Assembly: GCA_937936695.1 (NCBI GenBank)
Contig: CALHCK010000098.1
Coordinates: 1-7,188 of the forward strand
Length of the DNA stretch: 7,188 bases
Direction of reading: 5' to 3'
From: an uncultured Polaribacter sp.
GTDB lineage: Bacteria > Bacteroidota > Bacteroidia > Flavobacteriales > Flavobacteriaceae
The notes below the pieces were generated by a model, which worked only from the letters and a program-made list of their open reading frames with translations, made no database searches and was not told the origin of the DNA. A program made the translations under genes and the position numbers. Of this stretch, positions 1 to 5,677 are shown in pieces. The first letter of the stretch is position 1; each line of letters begins with the position of its first letter.

Positions 1-369
1 AGAAAGAAAGTTTCCTGCTAAAGCTTTTTGAGTTTCTTTTAAAATTGATTCATTTGCTTTGTAATCCTTAATTTGTTTTGTTCCATACAACTTAAAAAAA
101 TCATCAAATCCCGAAGAAACTATACTGTCTTTATTCTTAAAAGCTTTGTCATTTAAATAATATCCTAATACCATGTTAACAGGTACTTCTGTAGCATCTG
201 CAATCTGTTTTATTGTCGGATCAAGATAACATTCTTTATACCCTTCTATTTTAGGTAAACATATTTCTACTTCACCAAAATTTGTTTTTCTAGTACATTC
301 TTTTGTTTGAGAACACACAATATTGGTTACTATTAATAGACACGGTATTACTAGTAAAATTTTCTTCAT
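1..369 (-). CDS. Exported protein of unknown function, C-terminus cut by window edge
   Basis: An open frame of 123 codons starts at the ATG at 367-369 and runs off the left edge without a stop. The product begins with a classical export signal: two lysines at residues 2-3, a hydrophobic core from about 4 to 18, and a likely signal peptidase I cut near C19-S20-Q21. A lipobox reading at C19 (N-I-V-C) is poor, so a soluble periplasmic or secreted protein is more likely than a lipoprotein. The mature part has cysteines at 25, 37 and 47, which could form a disulfide. It is otherwise a mixed, lysine-rich sequence without a motif I recognise. Coding character is supported by the long open frame, the signal peptide and flavobacteria-like codon use. 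The gene is separated from the upstream tRNA by a strong terminator, so it probably has its own promoter between 370 and 455, where I could not identify a good TAnnTTTG box. The function is unknown. Confidence 0.8.
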   Translation of the reverse strand, partial: MKKILLVIPCLLIVTNIVCSQTKECTRKTNFGEVEICLPKIEGYKECYLDPTIKQIADATEVPVNMVLGYYLNDKAFKNKDSIVSSGFDDFFKLYGTKQIKDYKANESILKETQKALAGNFLS

Positions 370-454
370 TTTTTATTGATTATATTTTTCTGTGTAAGAA
401 AACAAGTTAACTATTTATTCAAAAAAAGACACTCTTAAATAATAAAAATAGGTA

Positions 455-492
455 TAATAAAAAAGAGTTCTGTACAATGTACAGAACTCTTT
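455..492 (-). terminator. Intrinsic terminator of the tRNA-Lys transcript
   Basis: Positions 462-475 and 479-492 form a perfect 14-bp inverted repeat with a 3-nt loop (476-478). On the minus strand the hairpin begins one base after the discriminator base of the tRNA. Its descending arm ends in TTT and is followed by TTTATTATA, giving the U-rich tail of a Rho-independent terminator. On the plus strand the stem is not followed by a T tract but by the tRNA complement, so it works in the minus direction only. It should stop transcription from the tRNA promoter and any read-through from mlaF before the exported-protein gene. Confidence 0.9.
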
Positions 493-493
493 G

Positions 494-566
494 TGACCGG
501 GCTGGGGCTCGAACCCAGGACCCTCTCCTTAAAAGGGAGATGCTCTACCAACTGAGCTACCAGGTC
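494..566 (-). tRNA. tRNA-Lys, anticodon UUU
   Basis: Read on the minus strand, 73 nt fold into a cloverleaf. The acceptor stem is GACCTGG with CCCGGTC, followed by T8-A9. The D arm is GCTC/GAGC with the loop AGTTGGTA. The anticodon stem is TCTCC/GGAGA with the loop CTTTTAA, placing the anticodon TTT at positions 34-36. The variable loop is 5 nt, and the T arm is CTGGG/CCCAG with the loop TTCGAGC. The discriminator is A73. The 3' CCA is not encoded (the next bases are C-A-A), so it must be added by the CCA-adding enzyme. The one oddity is an apparent T5-C68 mismatch in the acceptor stem; all other stem positions pair. UUU reads both AAA and AAG, and AAA is very common in the surrounding genes. 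Confidence 0.97.
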
Positions 567-587
567 AATTATTTGCCTTAGCGGGTG

Positions 588-619
588 CAAATATATAACG
601 TTATTAAGTATCTACCAAA
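588..619 (-). promoter_or_regulatory. Bacteroidota-type promoter of tRNA-Lys
   Basis: On the minus strand there is a perfect -7 box, TATATTTG (595 to 588), matching the Bacteroidota consensus TAnnTTTG. A TTTG (619 to 616) lies 20 nt upstream and matches the -33 element. Transcription would start around 580-583, giving a short 5' leader of about 15 nt before the mature tRNA end at 566. It lies in the 71-nt gap after the mlaF stop codon, so the tRNA can be transcribed independently of the mla genes. Confidence 0.8.
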
Positions 620-637
620 CTTTTTTTGACTTTTATT

Positions 638-1405
638 TTATTTTTTTTCGTTTAAATAAGCTTCTCTAACTCTCTTAAATAAGTTAGAAGAATATACAAA
701 ATCTACAACAGACTCATTATCAGTTTTAAATATCCCTTCACTATTACCTTCCCAAGCTTTTTTACCATTTTTTAAAAAAACTATCTTTTCTCCTATTTCC
801 ATCACAGAATTCATATCATGTGTATTTATTACAGTTGTAATATTATACTCATCTGTAATTTCTTGAATTAAATTATCTATTACAATAGCTGTTTGCGGGT
901 CTAAACCAGAATTAGGTTCGTCACAAAACAAATATTTAGGATTCATTACAATGGCTCTTGCTATAGCAACTCGCTTTTGCATTCCTCCAGATAATTCTGC
1001 TGGTAACTTGTTATTAGAATTTTGTAAATTAACTCTATTAATAACAAAATTTACTCGGTCTAACATTTCATCGTTAGTTTGTTTGGTAAACATTTTTAAA
1101 GGAAACATAATGTTTTCTTCTACTGTTTGAGAATCAAACAAAGCACTTCCCTGAAAAACCATTCCTATTTCTTGCCTCCATTGTTGCTTTTCATCATCAG
1201 TAAATTTGGTATTTATCCGTCCATCAAAAGAAATAGTTCCATCTTCTGGAGTATGCAACCCAATTAATGATTTTAAAAAAACGGTTTTACCAGAACCACT
1301 CTGCCCAATAATTAAGCTTGTTTTACCCGGATGAAAAGTAGCTGTAATACCTTTTAACACCTTAACATCTCCAAAACCTTTGTGTAAATTATTTACTTCT
1401 ATCAT
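638..1405 (-). CDS. mlaF: MlaF-type ABC transporter ATP-binding protein (lipid asymmetry transport)
   Basis: This 255-aa cytoplasmic ATPase should power an MlaE-type permease moving phospholipids between the inner and outer membranes. All ABC motifs are intact: Walker A GQSGSGKT (34-41), Q-loop glutamine at 85, signature LSGGMQKR (138-145), Walker B YLFCDEP (158-164) with catalytic E163, D-loop SGLD (166-169) and H-loop histidine at 196. The signature with M after LSGG and the stretch INTHDMNSVMEIG are typical of the MlaF/Ttg2A branch rather than of amino-acid or metal importers. Length is normal for the family. Its ATG lies 3 nt after the stop codon of the permease gene, so the two are surely co-transcribed and probably translationally coupled. 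No terminator follows, so transcripts may run on through the tRNA to the hairpin at 462-492. The gene symbol is assigned by family resemblance; the substrate is inferred. Confidence 0.92.
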   Translation of the reverse strand: MIEVNNLHKGFGDVKVLKGITATFHPGKTSLIIGQSGSGKTVFLKSLIGLHTPEDGTISFDGRINTKFTDDEKQQWRQEIGMVFQGSALFDSQTVEENIMFPLKMFTKQTNDEMLDRVNFVINRVNLQNSNNKLPAELSGGMQKRVAIARAIVMNPKYLFCDEPNSGLDPQTAIVIDNLIQEITDEYNITTVINTHDMNSVMEIGEKIVFLKNGKKAWEGNSEGIFKTDNESVVDFVYSSNLFKRVREAYLNEKK

Positions 1406-1408
1406 TGT

Positions 1409-2149
1409 TTAAGTTAAAAGCATTTGAGTTAAAAAATAATTAGTAATTACTATTAAAATTGTTGTCCAAACTACAGACTGGGTACTTGCTTTACCCACGG
1501 CAATAGAACCTCCTTTTACATAATAACCATGATAAGAGGGTACTGTAGCAATTAAAAAAGCAAAAACAAGCGTTTTTAAAATAGCATAAAACAATAGAAA
1601 CGGATTAAATTCTAACTGCACCCCTTCTATATATTCTACTCCAGAAAATAAGCCAGATAAAACACCTGCAACCCATCCTCCAAAAATCCCTAAAAACATT
1701 CCTAAAGAAATTAAAAAAGGATAGAAAAAAATTGTAGCTAAAATTTTGGGCAACACCAAATGATTTAATGAGTTAATACCCATTACTTCTAATGCATCTA
1801 TCTGTTCTGTAACTCTCATTGTTCCTATACTAGAGGTAATGTAAGATCCTACTTTACCTGCTAAAATAATAGAACAAAAGGTAGGTGCAAATTCTAAAAT
1901 TATAGATCGTTTTGCTGCAAACCCTACCAAAGAGTCTGGTATAAAAGGATTGTCTAAATTTAAAGCTGTTTGCAATGCTATTACACCACCTATAAAAAAA
2001 GAAATAAACATAATTATCCCTAAAGATTTTAAGCCTAAATCTTCTATTTCTTTTAACAATGCTGCATAAAAAACCTTTGTTTTTTGAGGTTTTTTAAAAA
2101 CGCGTCCAAGCATTAAAAAATACTTACCAACATGTTCTAAGTAATTCAT
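1409..2149 (-). CDS. mlaE: MlaE-type ABC transporter permease
   Basis: This is a 246-aa inner-membrane permease of the MlaE family (PF02405). The diagnostic stretch GTMRVTEQIDALEVMG lies at 109-124, preceded by an AGKVGSYITSSI segment (97-108). The EQIDAL element is the family hallmark and lies near the site that contacts the ATPase. An amphipathic N-terminal part (about 1-40) precedes roughly five hydrophobic segments, at about 43-63, 83-100, 134-160, 183-203 and 223-243. This fits the interfacial-helix-plus-five-TM architecture of MlaE. It is the first gene of the pair with mlaF. The upstream gap of 109 nt is shared with divergent pafA. No perfect TAnnTTTG box faces this gene, and the closest matches are TACTTTAG (2172 to 2165) and TTATTTTG. 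No Shine-Dalgarno sequence is evident, which is usual for the phylum. No MCE-domain (MlaD-like) gene is present in the window. Confidence 0.93.
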   Translation of the reverse strand: MNYLEHVGKYFLMLGRVFKKPQKTKVFYAALLKEIEDLGLKSLGIIMFISFFIGGVIALQTALNLDNPFIPDSLVGFAAKRSIILEFAPTFCSIILAGKVGSYITSSIGTMRVTEQIDALEVMGINSLNHLVLPKILATIFFYPFLISLGMFLGIFGGWVAGVLSGLFSGVEYIEGVQLEFNPFLLFYAILKTLVFAFLIATVPSYHGYYVKGGSIAVGKASTQSVVWTTILIVITNYFLTQMLLT

Positions 2150-2225
2150 TATTTAAAATTTATGCTAAAGTATTAAAATATCATTAATAGCCTGTTAATT
2201 TAAGCCCATCAAAATAAAAAATAAT

Positions 2226-2233
2226 TACTTTTG
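2226..2233 (+). promoter_or_regulatory. -7 promoter box upstream of pafA
   Basis: TACTTTTG matches the Bacteroidota -7 consensus TAnnTTTG perfectly and lies 25 nt before the pafA ATG. Transcription would start near 2238-2241, leaving a leader of about 20 nt. No convincing TTTG -33 box is seen at the expected distance, so the element may be weak or activator-dependent. The same octamer occurs upstream of the flavoprotein gene at 5665-5672. Confidence 0.55.
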
Positions 2234-2258
2234 ATTGTTATCGTAATTTTATAGACTC

Positions 2259-3902
2259 ATGAAATTTAAATTATTTACCTACACATGCTGTTTTTTTCTT
2301 TTTTTAGGATGTAATAAAGAATCTAAAAAAACAAACAGACCTAAATTAGTTGTAGGTATTGTGATAGATCAAATGCGTTATGATTATTTAACACGTTTTT
2401 CTGACAGATTTACTACTGGTGGATTTAATAGAATTTTAAAAAATGGTTTTTCGCTAGAAAATGCTCATTATAATTTAATACCAACCTACACAGCTGTTGG
2501 GCACTCATCAATATATACAGGTACAACTCCTAGTGAACACGGTATAATTTCTAATAATTGGTACGATAAATTTTTAAAAAAATCTATTTATTGTGTAGAT
2601 GACAACTCTTACAAAACTATTGGAAACAATAGTAAGCATGGTCAAAAATCGCCTAAAAGGCTACAATCTACCACAATTACAGACCAATTGCATTTAGCAC
2701 AAAACATGCAGGGTAAAACTATAGGTATTGCAATTAAAGATAGGTCGGCAATTTTACCTGCTGGTCATACAGCAAATGCTGCTTATTGGTATGATGGTGG
2801 CAATTACAACACTTGGATTTCTAGTTCTTTTTATATGAATAATCTTCCTAAATGGGTTATCGATTTTAACAACAATAATCATGCTGATAGTTATTTAAAT
2901 ACTCCTTGGAATACTTTATACAACATTACTACTTACAAAAGTAGTCGACAAGATAATAGCATTTTTGAAGGTAAATTAAACGGTCAAAAATCTCCTACAT
3001 TTCCAAAGGATTTAAAAAAATTACGAGACACTAATGGAAATTTTAGTTTATTAAAAACGATTCCTGCCGGAAATACATTTACAACAGATTTTGCAAAAGC
3101 AGCAATTATAGGAGAAAATTTAGGTAAAAGTAAAAAACACACCGATTTTTTAGCTATCAGTTACTCTTCTACAGATTATGTAGGGCATAAATACGGTGTT
3201 GCCGCCATAGAAACAGAAGATACTTATTTACGTTTAGACCAAGATTTAGCAGACTTATTTTTGTTTTTAGATAAAAACATTGGTAAAAACAATTATACTT
3301 TATTTTTAACCGCAGATCATGCAGCTGTTCATGTACCTGCATATTTACAATCGTTAAAAATACCTGCTCATTATATAGATACAAAAGCACTACATACTTT
3401 TTTAACAAATGTTACTCTTAAGTATTTTAAATCATCTGATTTAATTGAAAACATATCTAATTATCAAATATTTTTAAACAAAGAAGTTATAGAATCTTTA
3501 AATTTAGAAGTAGCAACAGTGGCTCAAAAATTAGCAGACGAAGTTGTTGCTTTTAAAAATATTTACAAGGCAGTTACTGCAAGAACTTTACAAACTACAC
3601 ATTTTTCTTCAGGCATTTTAAATTCACTTCAAAATGGGTATAATCAAAAGTTTTCTGGAGATGTTTTATTGATCCCCTACCCATCTACATTAACTAGAGG
3701 CAGAACAGGTACAAGCCACGGCTCTGGTTACTCTTACGATACACATGTACCTATTATTTTTTATGGAAATGGAATTCAGCAAGGAAAATCATCAAAAAGA
3801 TACAATATTACAGACATAGCCCCTACCCTTGCCAACTTATTAAAAATTGAAGCTCCGAATAGTACAAACGGAGTGATTATAGATGAAGTTTTAAAAAAAT
3901 AA
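2259..3902 (+). CDS. pafA: PafA-type alkaline phosphatase, lipoprotein
   Basis: This 547-aa exported phosphomonoesterase belongs to the alkaline phosphatase superfamily and resembles Elizabethkingia/Flavobacterium PafA, the phosphatases known to stay active and expressed when phosphate is abundant. Residues 1-17 are a lipoprotein signal peptide with a lipobox-like F-L-G-C, giving a lipidated C18. The catalytic set is complete and spaced as in PafA. Metal ligand D37 lies in VIDQMR. The nucleophile T78 lies in PTYTAVGH. N99 is in SNNWYD. K160 and R162 in IKDRS contact the phosphate. D306 and H310 are in DYVGH, D353-H354 in TADHA, and H487 in TSHGSG. K160 and R162 in place of the E. coli PhoA arginine are a PafA hallmark. 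Length equals that of characterised PafA enzymes. The gene stands alone on the plus strand and ends directly against the stop codon of the opposing prsW-like gene. The active-site assignment rests on remembered family positions and local motif matching. Confidence 0.93.
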   Translation: MKFKLFTYTCCFFLFLGCNKESKKTNRPKLVVGIVIDQMRYDYLTRFSDRFTTGGFNRILKNGFSLENAHYNLIPTYTAVGHSSIYTGTTPSEHGIISNNWYDKFLKKSIYCVDDNSYKTIGNNSKHGQKSPKRLQSTTITDQLHLAQNMQGKTIGIAIKDRSAILPAGHTANAAYWYDGGNYNTWISSSFYMNNLPKWVIDFNNNNHADSYLNTPWNTLYNITTYKSSRQDNSIFEGKLNGQKSPTFPKDLKKLRDTNGNFSLLKTIPAGNTFTTDFAKAAIIGENLGKSKKHTDFLAISYSSTDYVGHKYGVAAIETEDTYLRLDQDLADLFLFLDKNIGKNNYTLFLTADHAAVHVPAYLQSLKIPAHYIDTKALHTFLTNVTLKYFKSSDLIENISNYQIFLNKEVIESLNLEVATVAQKLADEVVAFKNIYKAVTARTLQTTHFSSGILNSLQNGYNQKFSGDVLLIPYPSTLTRGRTGTSHGSGYSYDTHVPIIFYGNGIQQGKSSKRYNITDIAPTLANLLKIEAPNSTNGVIIDEVLKK

Positions 3903-4577
3903 TTACACTTTAAAAATAGAAGCGTTTTGATGTTTTTTTATTGCTTTATTAGAAAGTATTATACCTATTATTAAAGATATAAAAGCGCCAATATACACCC
4001 CTGGTATAAAACTTATAAATAAGAAAAAATCATAAGCTCCATGAAAAATAGTGGCAAGCAAAAGACCTGTAATATTTAATATAAATTTATTTTCAGAAAA
4101 CTTAGCTTTCCCCATAAAATACCCCATTAAAACTCCAAAAACAGCATGTGCTGGCACCGCTGTAAAAGCTCTTGTAATTCCTGTAGCAACACCATACTGA
4201 AATACATAAAGTACATTTTCTAAAGCAGCAAACCCCATAGAAACAAAAACGGCATAAACAATACCATCAAAAGATTCATTAAACTCTTTGTTTTTTTGAG
4301 CATACAATTTTACAATTACATATTTAGAAAACTCCTCTACTAAAGCCACAACAATAAAAGCTTGCACAAACTGCTGACCAATATTTTTAACATCTGTTAC
4401 AGGTAATAAATTTCCTAAAACTGCACTTAAAACAGCTGTTATTAAAACGCTAACAGTAGCACCTAGAAAAAAGCTTTTTGTTAAAATTTTAATTGGTTCT
4501 TTTTCAAACTTATCCTTTATATAAATATAAAATAACACAATTGTAATTGGTGCAATAGCTAAGAGTAGTAAATTCAT
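3903..4577 (-). CDS. PrsW-family intramembrane metalloprotease
   Basis: This 224-aa polytopic membrane protein has the PrsW/PF13367 signature set: E81-E82-F-S-K85 (EExxK), the segment FAALENVLY (116-124), H144 in VPAHAVFG, and HGAYD (179-183). These glutamates and histidines are the proposed zinc and catalytic residues of a membrane-embedded protease related to the CPBP/Rce1 type. Hydrophobic segments span about 2-20, 36-57, 71-91, 105-127, 144-156, 165-178 and 184-208. Bacillus PrsW starts cleavage of the anti-sigma factor RsiW, but most Bacteroidota homologues have no known substrate, and no sigma/anti-sigma pair is visible here. The ATG lies 3 nt after the stop codon of the CtlX-like gene, so they form one operon. 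Its stop codon abuts that of pafA with no gap and without a terminator hairpin. The family is confident; the substrate is unknown. Confidence 0.88.
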   Translation of the reverse strand: MNLLLLAIAPITIVLFYIYIKDKFEKEPIKILTKSFFLGATVSVLITAVLSAVLGNLLPVTDVKNIGQQFVQAFIVVALVEEFSKYVIVKLYAQKNKEFNESFDGIVYAVFVSMGFAALENVLYVFQYGVATGITRAFTAVPAHAVFGVLMGYFMGKAKFSENKFILNITGLLLATIFHGAYDFFLFISFIPGVYIGAFISLIIGIILSNKAIKKHQNASIFKV

Positions 4578-4580
4578 AGA

Positions 4581-5516
4581 CTATTTTTGAGGTAAAAATA
4601 TTTCGGTTAACATGCAACGGGCACTTCCACCACCACATGTTTCTATAGTAGTTAACGGAGTCGCTATTATTTTACAATGATTATTAATTTTTGCTTTTTG
4701 AGAATCTGTTAAACTATTAAGTGCAGCAGAACTCATCACCAAAAAAGATTCATTATTATTACCTAAAACTTGCAACATATTTCCTGCAAAATTAGTTAAC
4801 TGCTCTTCTGTAATTTCTATTATTTTTTTTCCATCTTCTTTTAAATGTTTTACAACATTTTTACGTTCTTTTTTATCATCAATAGCAGTTAAACAAACTA
4901 CAGCAAAAGTAGTTCCTACACACAACATAACATTGGTATGGTAAATTGCTTCTCGTTTATTATTTATTGTTTGGTTGGCATTAAAAATTACAGGAGTGTA
5001 CTCAAAATCTTCACAAAATTCTATAAATAATTCTTCATCTGTTCTTTCAGACAAACTACAATATGCCTTTCTATTCACTCTATCTAAAACCATACTTCCT
5101 GTGCCTTCTAAAAATATGCCTTCATTTTCAGCCTCAGAATAATCGATTACATCATTTATTAAAAAACCTTCTTTTTCTACAATTTCAAGCACATCTTCTC
5201 TTCTCTCTAAACGTCTATTTTCGGCAAAAAGAGGATATATAGCTACAGTACCGTTTTGGTGAAAAGAAATCCAATTATTTGCAAAAACAGCATCTGGAGT
5301 ATTAAATTCATCAGTATCATTTACAACAATTACTTGTACCCCATTGTTTTTTAACAGTAAAGCAAAATTATCAAACTCCTTTTGTGCATTTTTATTAATA
5401 GTTGCCTCTAAAGTGTTTGCTATTTTTTTTTGATAATGATTATTTATTGAGGTTTGTTCGTTTAACCTAAAATTAAACGGTTTAACCATTAAAACTGTAT
5501 TGGTAATTTGTTGCAT
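4581..5516 (-). CDS. ctlX: CtlX-like guanidino-group hydrolase (arginine deiminase/amidinotransferase superfamily)
   Basis: This 311-aa cytoplasmic enzyme has the pentein fold shared with arginine deiminase, DDAH and amidinotransferases. Visible elements are PDAVFANNW (74-82) with D75 near the substrate guanidino site, FLEGTGSMVLD (135-145) with E137, the SERT motif (156-159), Y-H193-T-N with the general histidine, and the C-terminal CGGGSARCM (294-302) with nucleophile C301. The single-domain length of about 310 aa, the IYPLFAENRR segment (93-102) and the CGGGSARCMLTEIFLP ending fit the COG4874 group, now annotated as citrulline-utilisation hydrolase CtlX. They fit less well with true arginine deiminase (about 400 aa) or DDAH (about 255 aa). 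The exact substrate (citrulline, arginine or a methylated guanidine) cannot be read from the sequence. It is the first gene of an operon with the PrsW-like protease, and a TAnnTTTG box lies about 20 nt upstream of the ATG. Confidence 0.85.
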   Translation of the reverse strand: MQQITNTVLMVKPFNFRLNEQTSINNHYQKKIANTLEATINKNAQKEFDNFALLLKNNGVQVIVVNDTDEFNTPDAVFANNWISFHQNGTVAIYPLFAENRRLERREDVLEIVEKEGFLINDVIDYSEAENEGIFLEGTGSMVLDRVNRKAYCSLSERTDEELFIEFCEDFEYTPVIFNANQTINNKREAIYHTNVMLCVGTTFAVVCLTAIDDKKERKNVVKHLKEDGKKIIEITEEQLTNFAGNMLQVLGNNNESFLVMSSAALNSLTDSQKAKINNHCKIIATPLTTIETCGGGSARCMLTEIFLPQK

Positions 5517-5535
5517 TATATTTTTTTGGTGATGA

Positions 5536-5543
5536 CAAAATTA
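5536..5543 (-). promoter_or_regulatory. -7 promoter box of the ctlX-prsW operon
   Basis: On the minus strand TAATTTTG (5543 to 5536) matches TAnnTTTG perfectly. The predicted start is around 5529-5531, with a leader of about 14 nt to the ATG ending at 5516. No clear TTTG lies about 20 nt further upstream. It is the only good box facing this operon in the 161-nt divergent spacer 5517-5677. Confidence 0.55.
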
Positions 5544-5664
5544 TGCTTTTTAAAATTGATAAATAAACCAGCATGACCAATTACCCATTTTAATAAAAGT
5601 TCTATTAAAAAACACCTTTGATTATACATTTACTTTATAGGTTTTTTAACAGGGGTAATTTCCA

Positions 5665-5672
5665 TACTTTTG
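5665..5672 (+). promoter_or_regulatory. -7 promoter box touching the start codon of the flavoprotein gene
   Basis: TACTTTTG matches TAnnTTTG perfectly and ends only 5 nt before the ATG at 5678. Since Bacteroidota transcription normally begins about 5-8 nt after this box, the mRNA would begin at or within a base or two of the A of the start codon, that is, a leaderless transcript. No convincing -33 TTTG is present at the usual distance. The following CA (TTTTGCA) is frequent in strong flavobacterial -7 regions. Confidence 0.55.
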
Positions 5673-5677
5673 CAACT

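Noticed and set aside
370..454. Promoter for the exported-protein gene (candidate boxes TTTTTTTG and TTAACTTG on the minus strand)
   Set aside because: Neither fits TAnnTTTG properly or has a paired -33 element at the right spacing, so I did not list it as a feature.
462..492. The long perfect inverted repeat as an operator or transposon end
   Set aside because: Its position directly after the tRNA and the T-rich tail on the minus strand are fully explained by an intrinsic terminator; no transposase or flanking repeat is present.
494..566. tRNA-Lys 3' end as an integration (att) site of a genomic island
   Set aside because: There is no integrase gene, no duplicated tRNA 3' fragment in the window, and flanking genes look like core genome.
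3169..3408. 79-codon open frame on the minus strand inside pafA
   Set aside because: It lies opposite the strongly supported metal-binding part of PafA, lacks any recognisable motif, and is explained by low stop frequency on the complement of the coding strand.
5517..5677. Small gene or RNA in the 161-nt divergent spacer
   Set aside because: There is no open frame with coding character and no stable hairpin; only the two facing -7 boxes could be supported.
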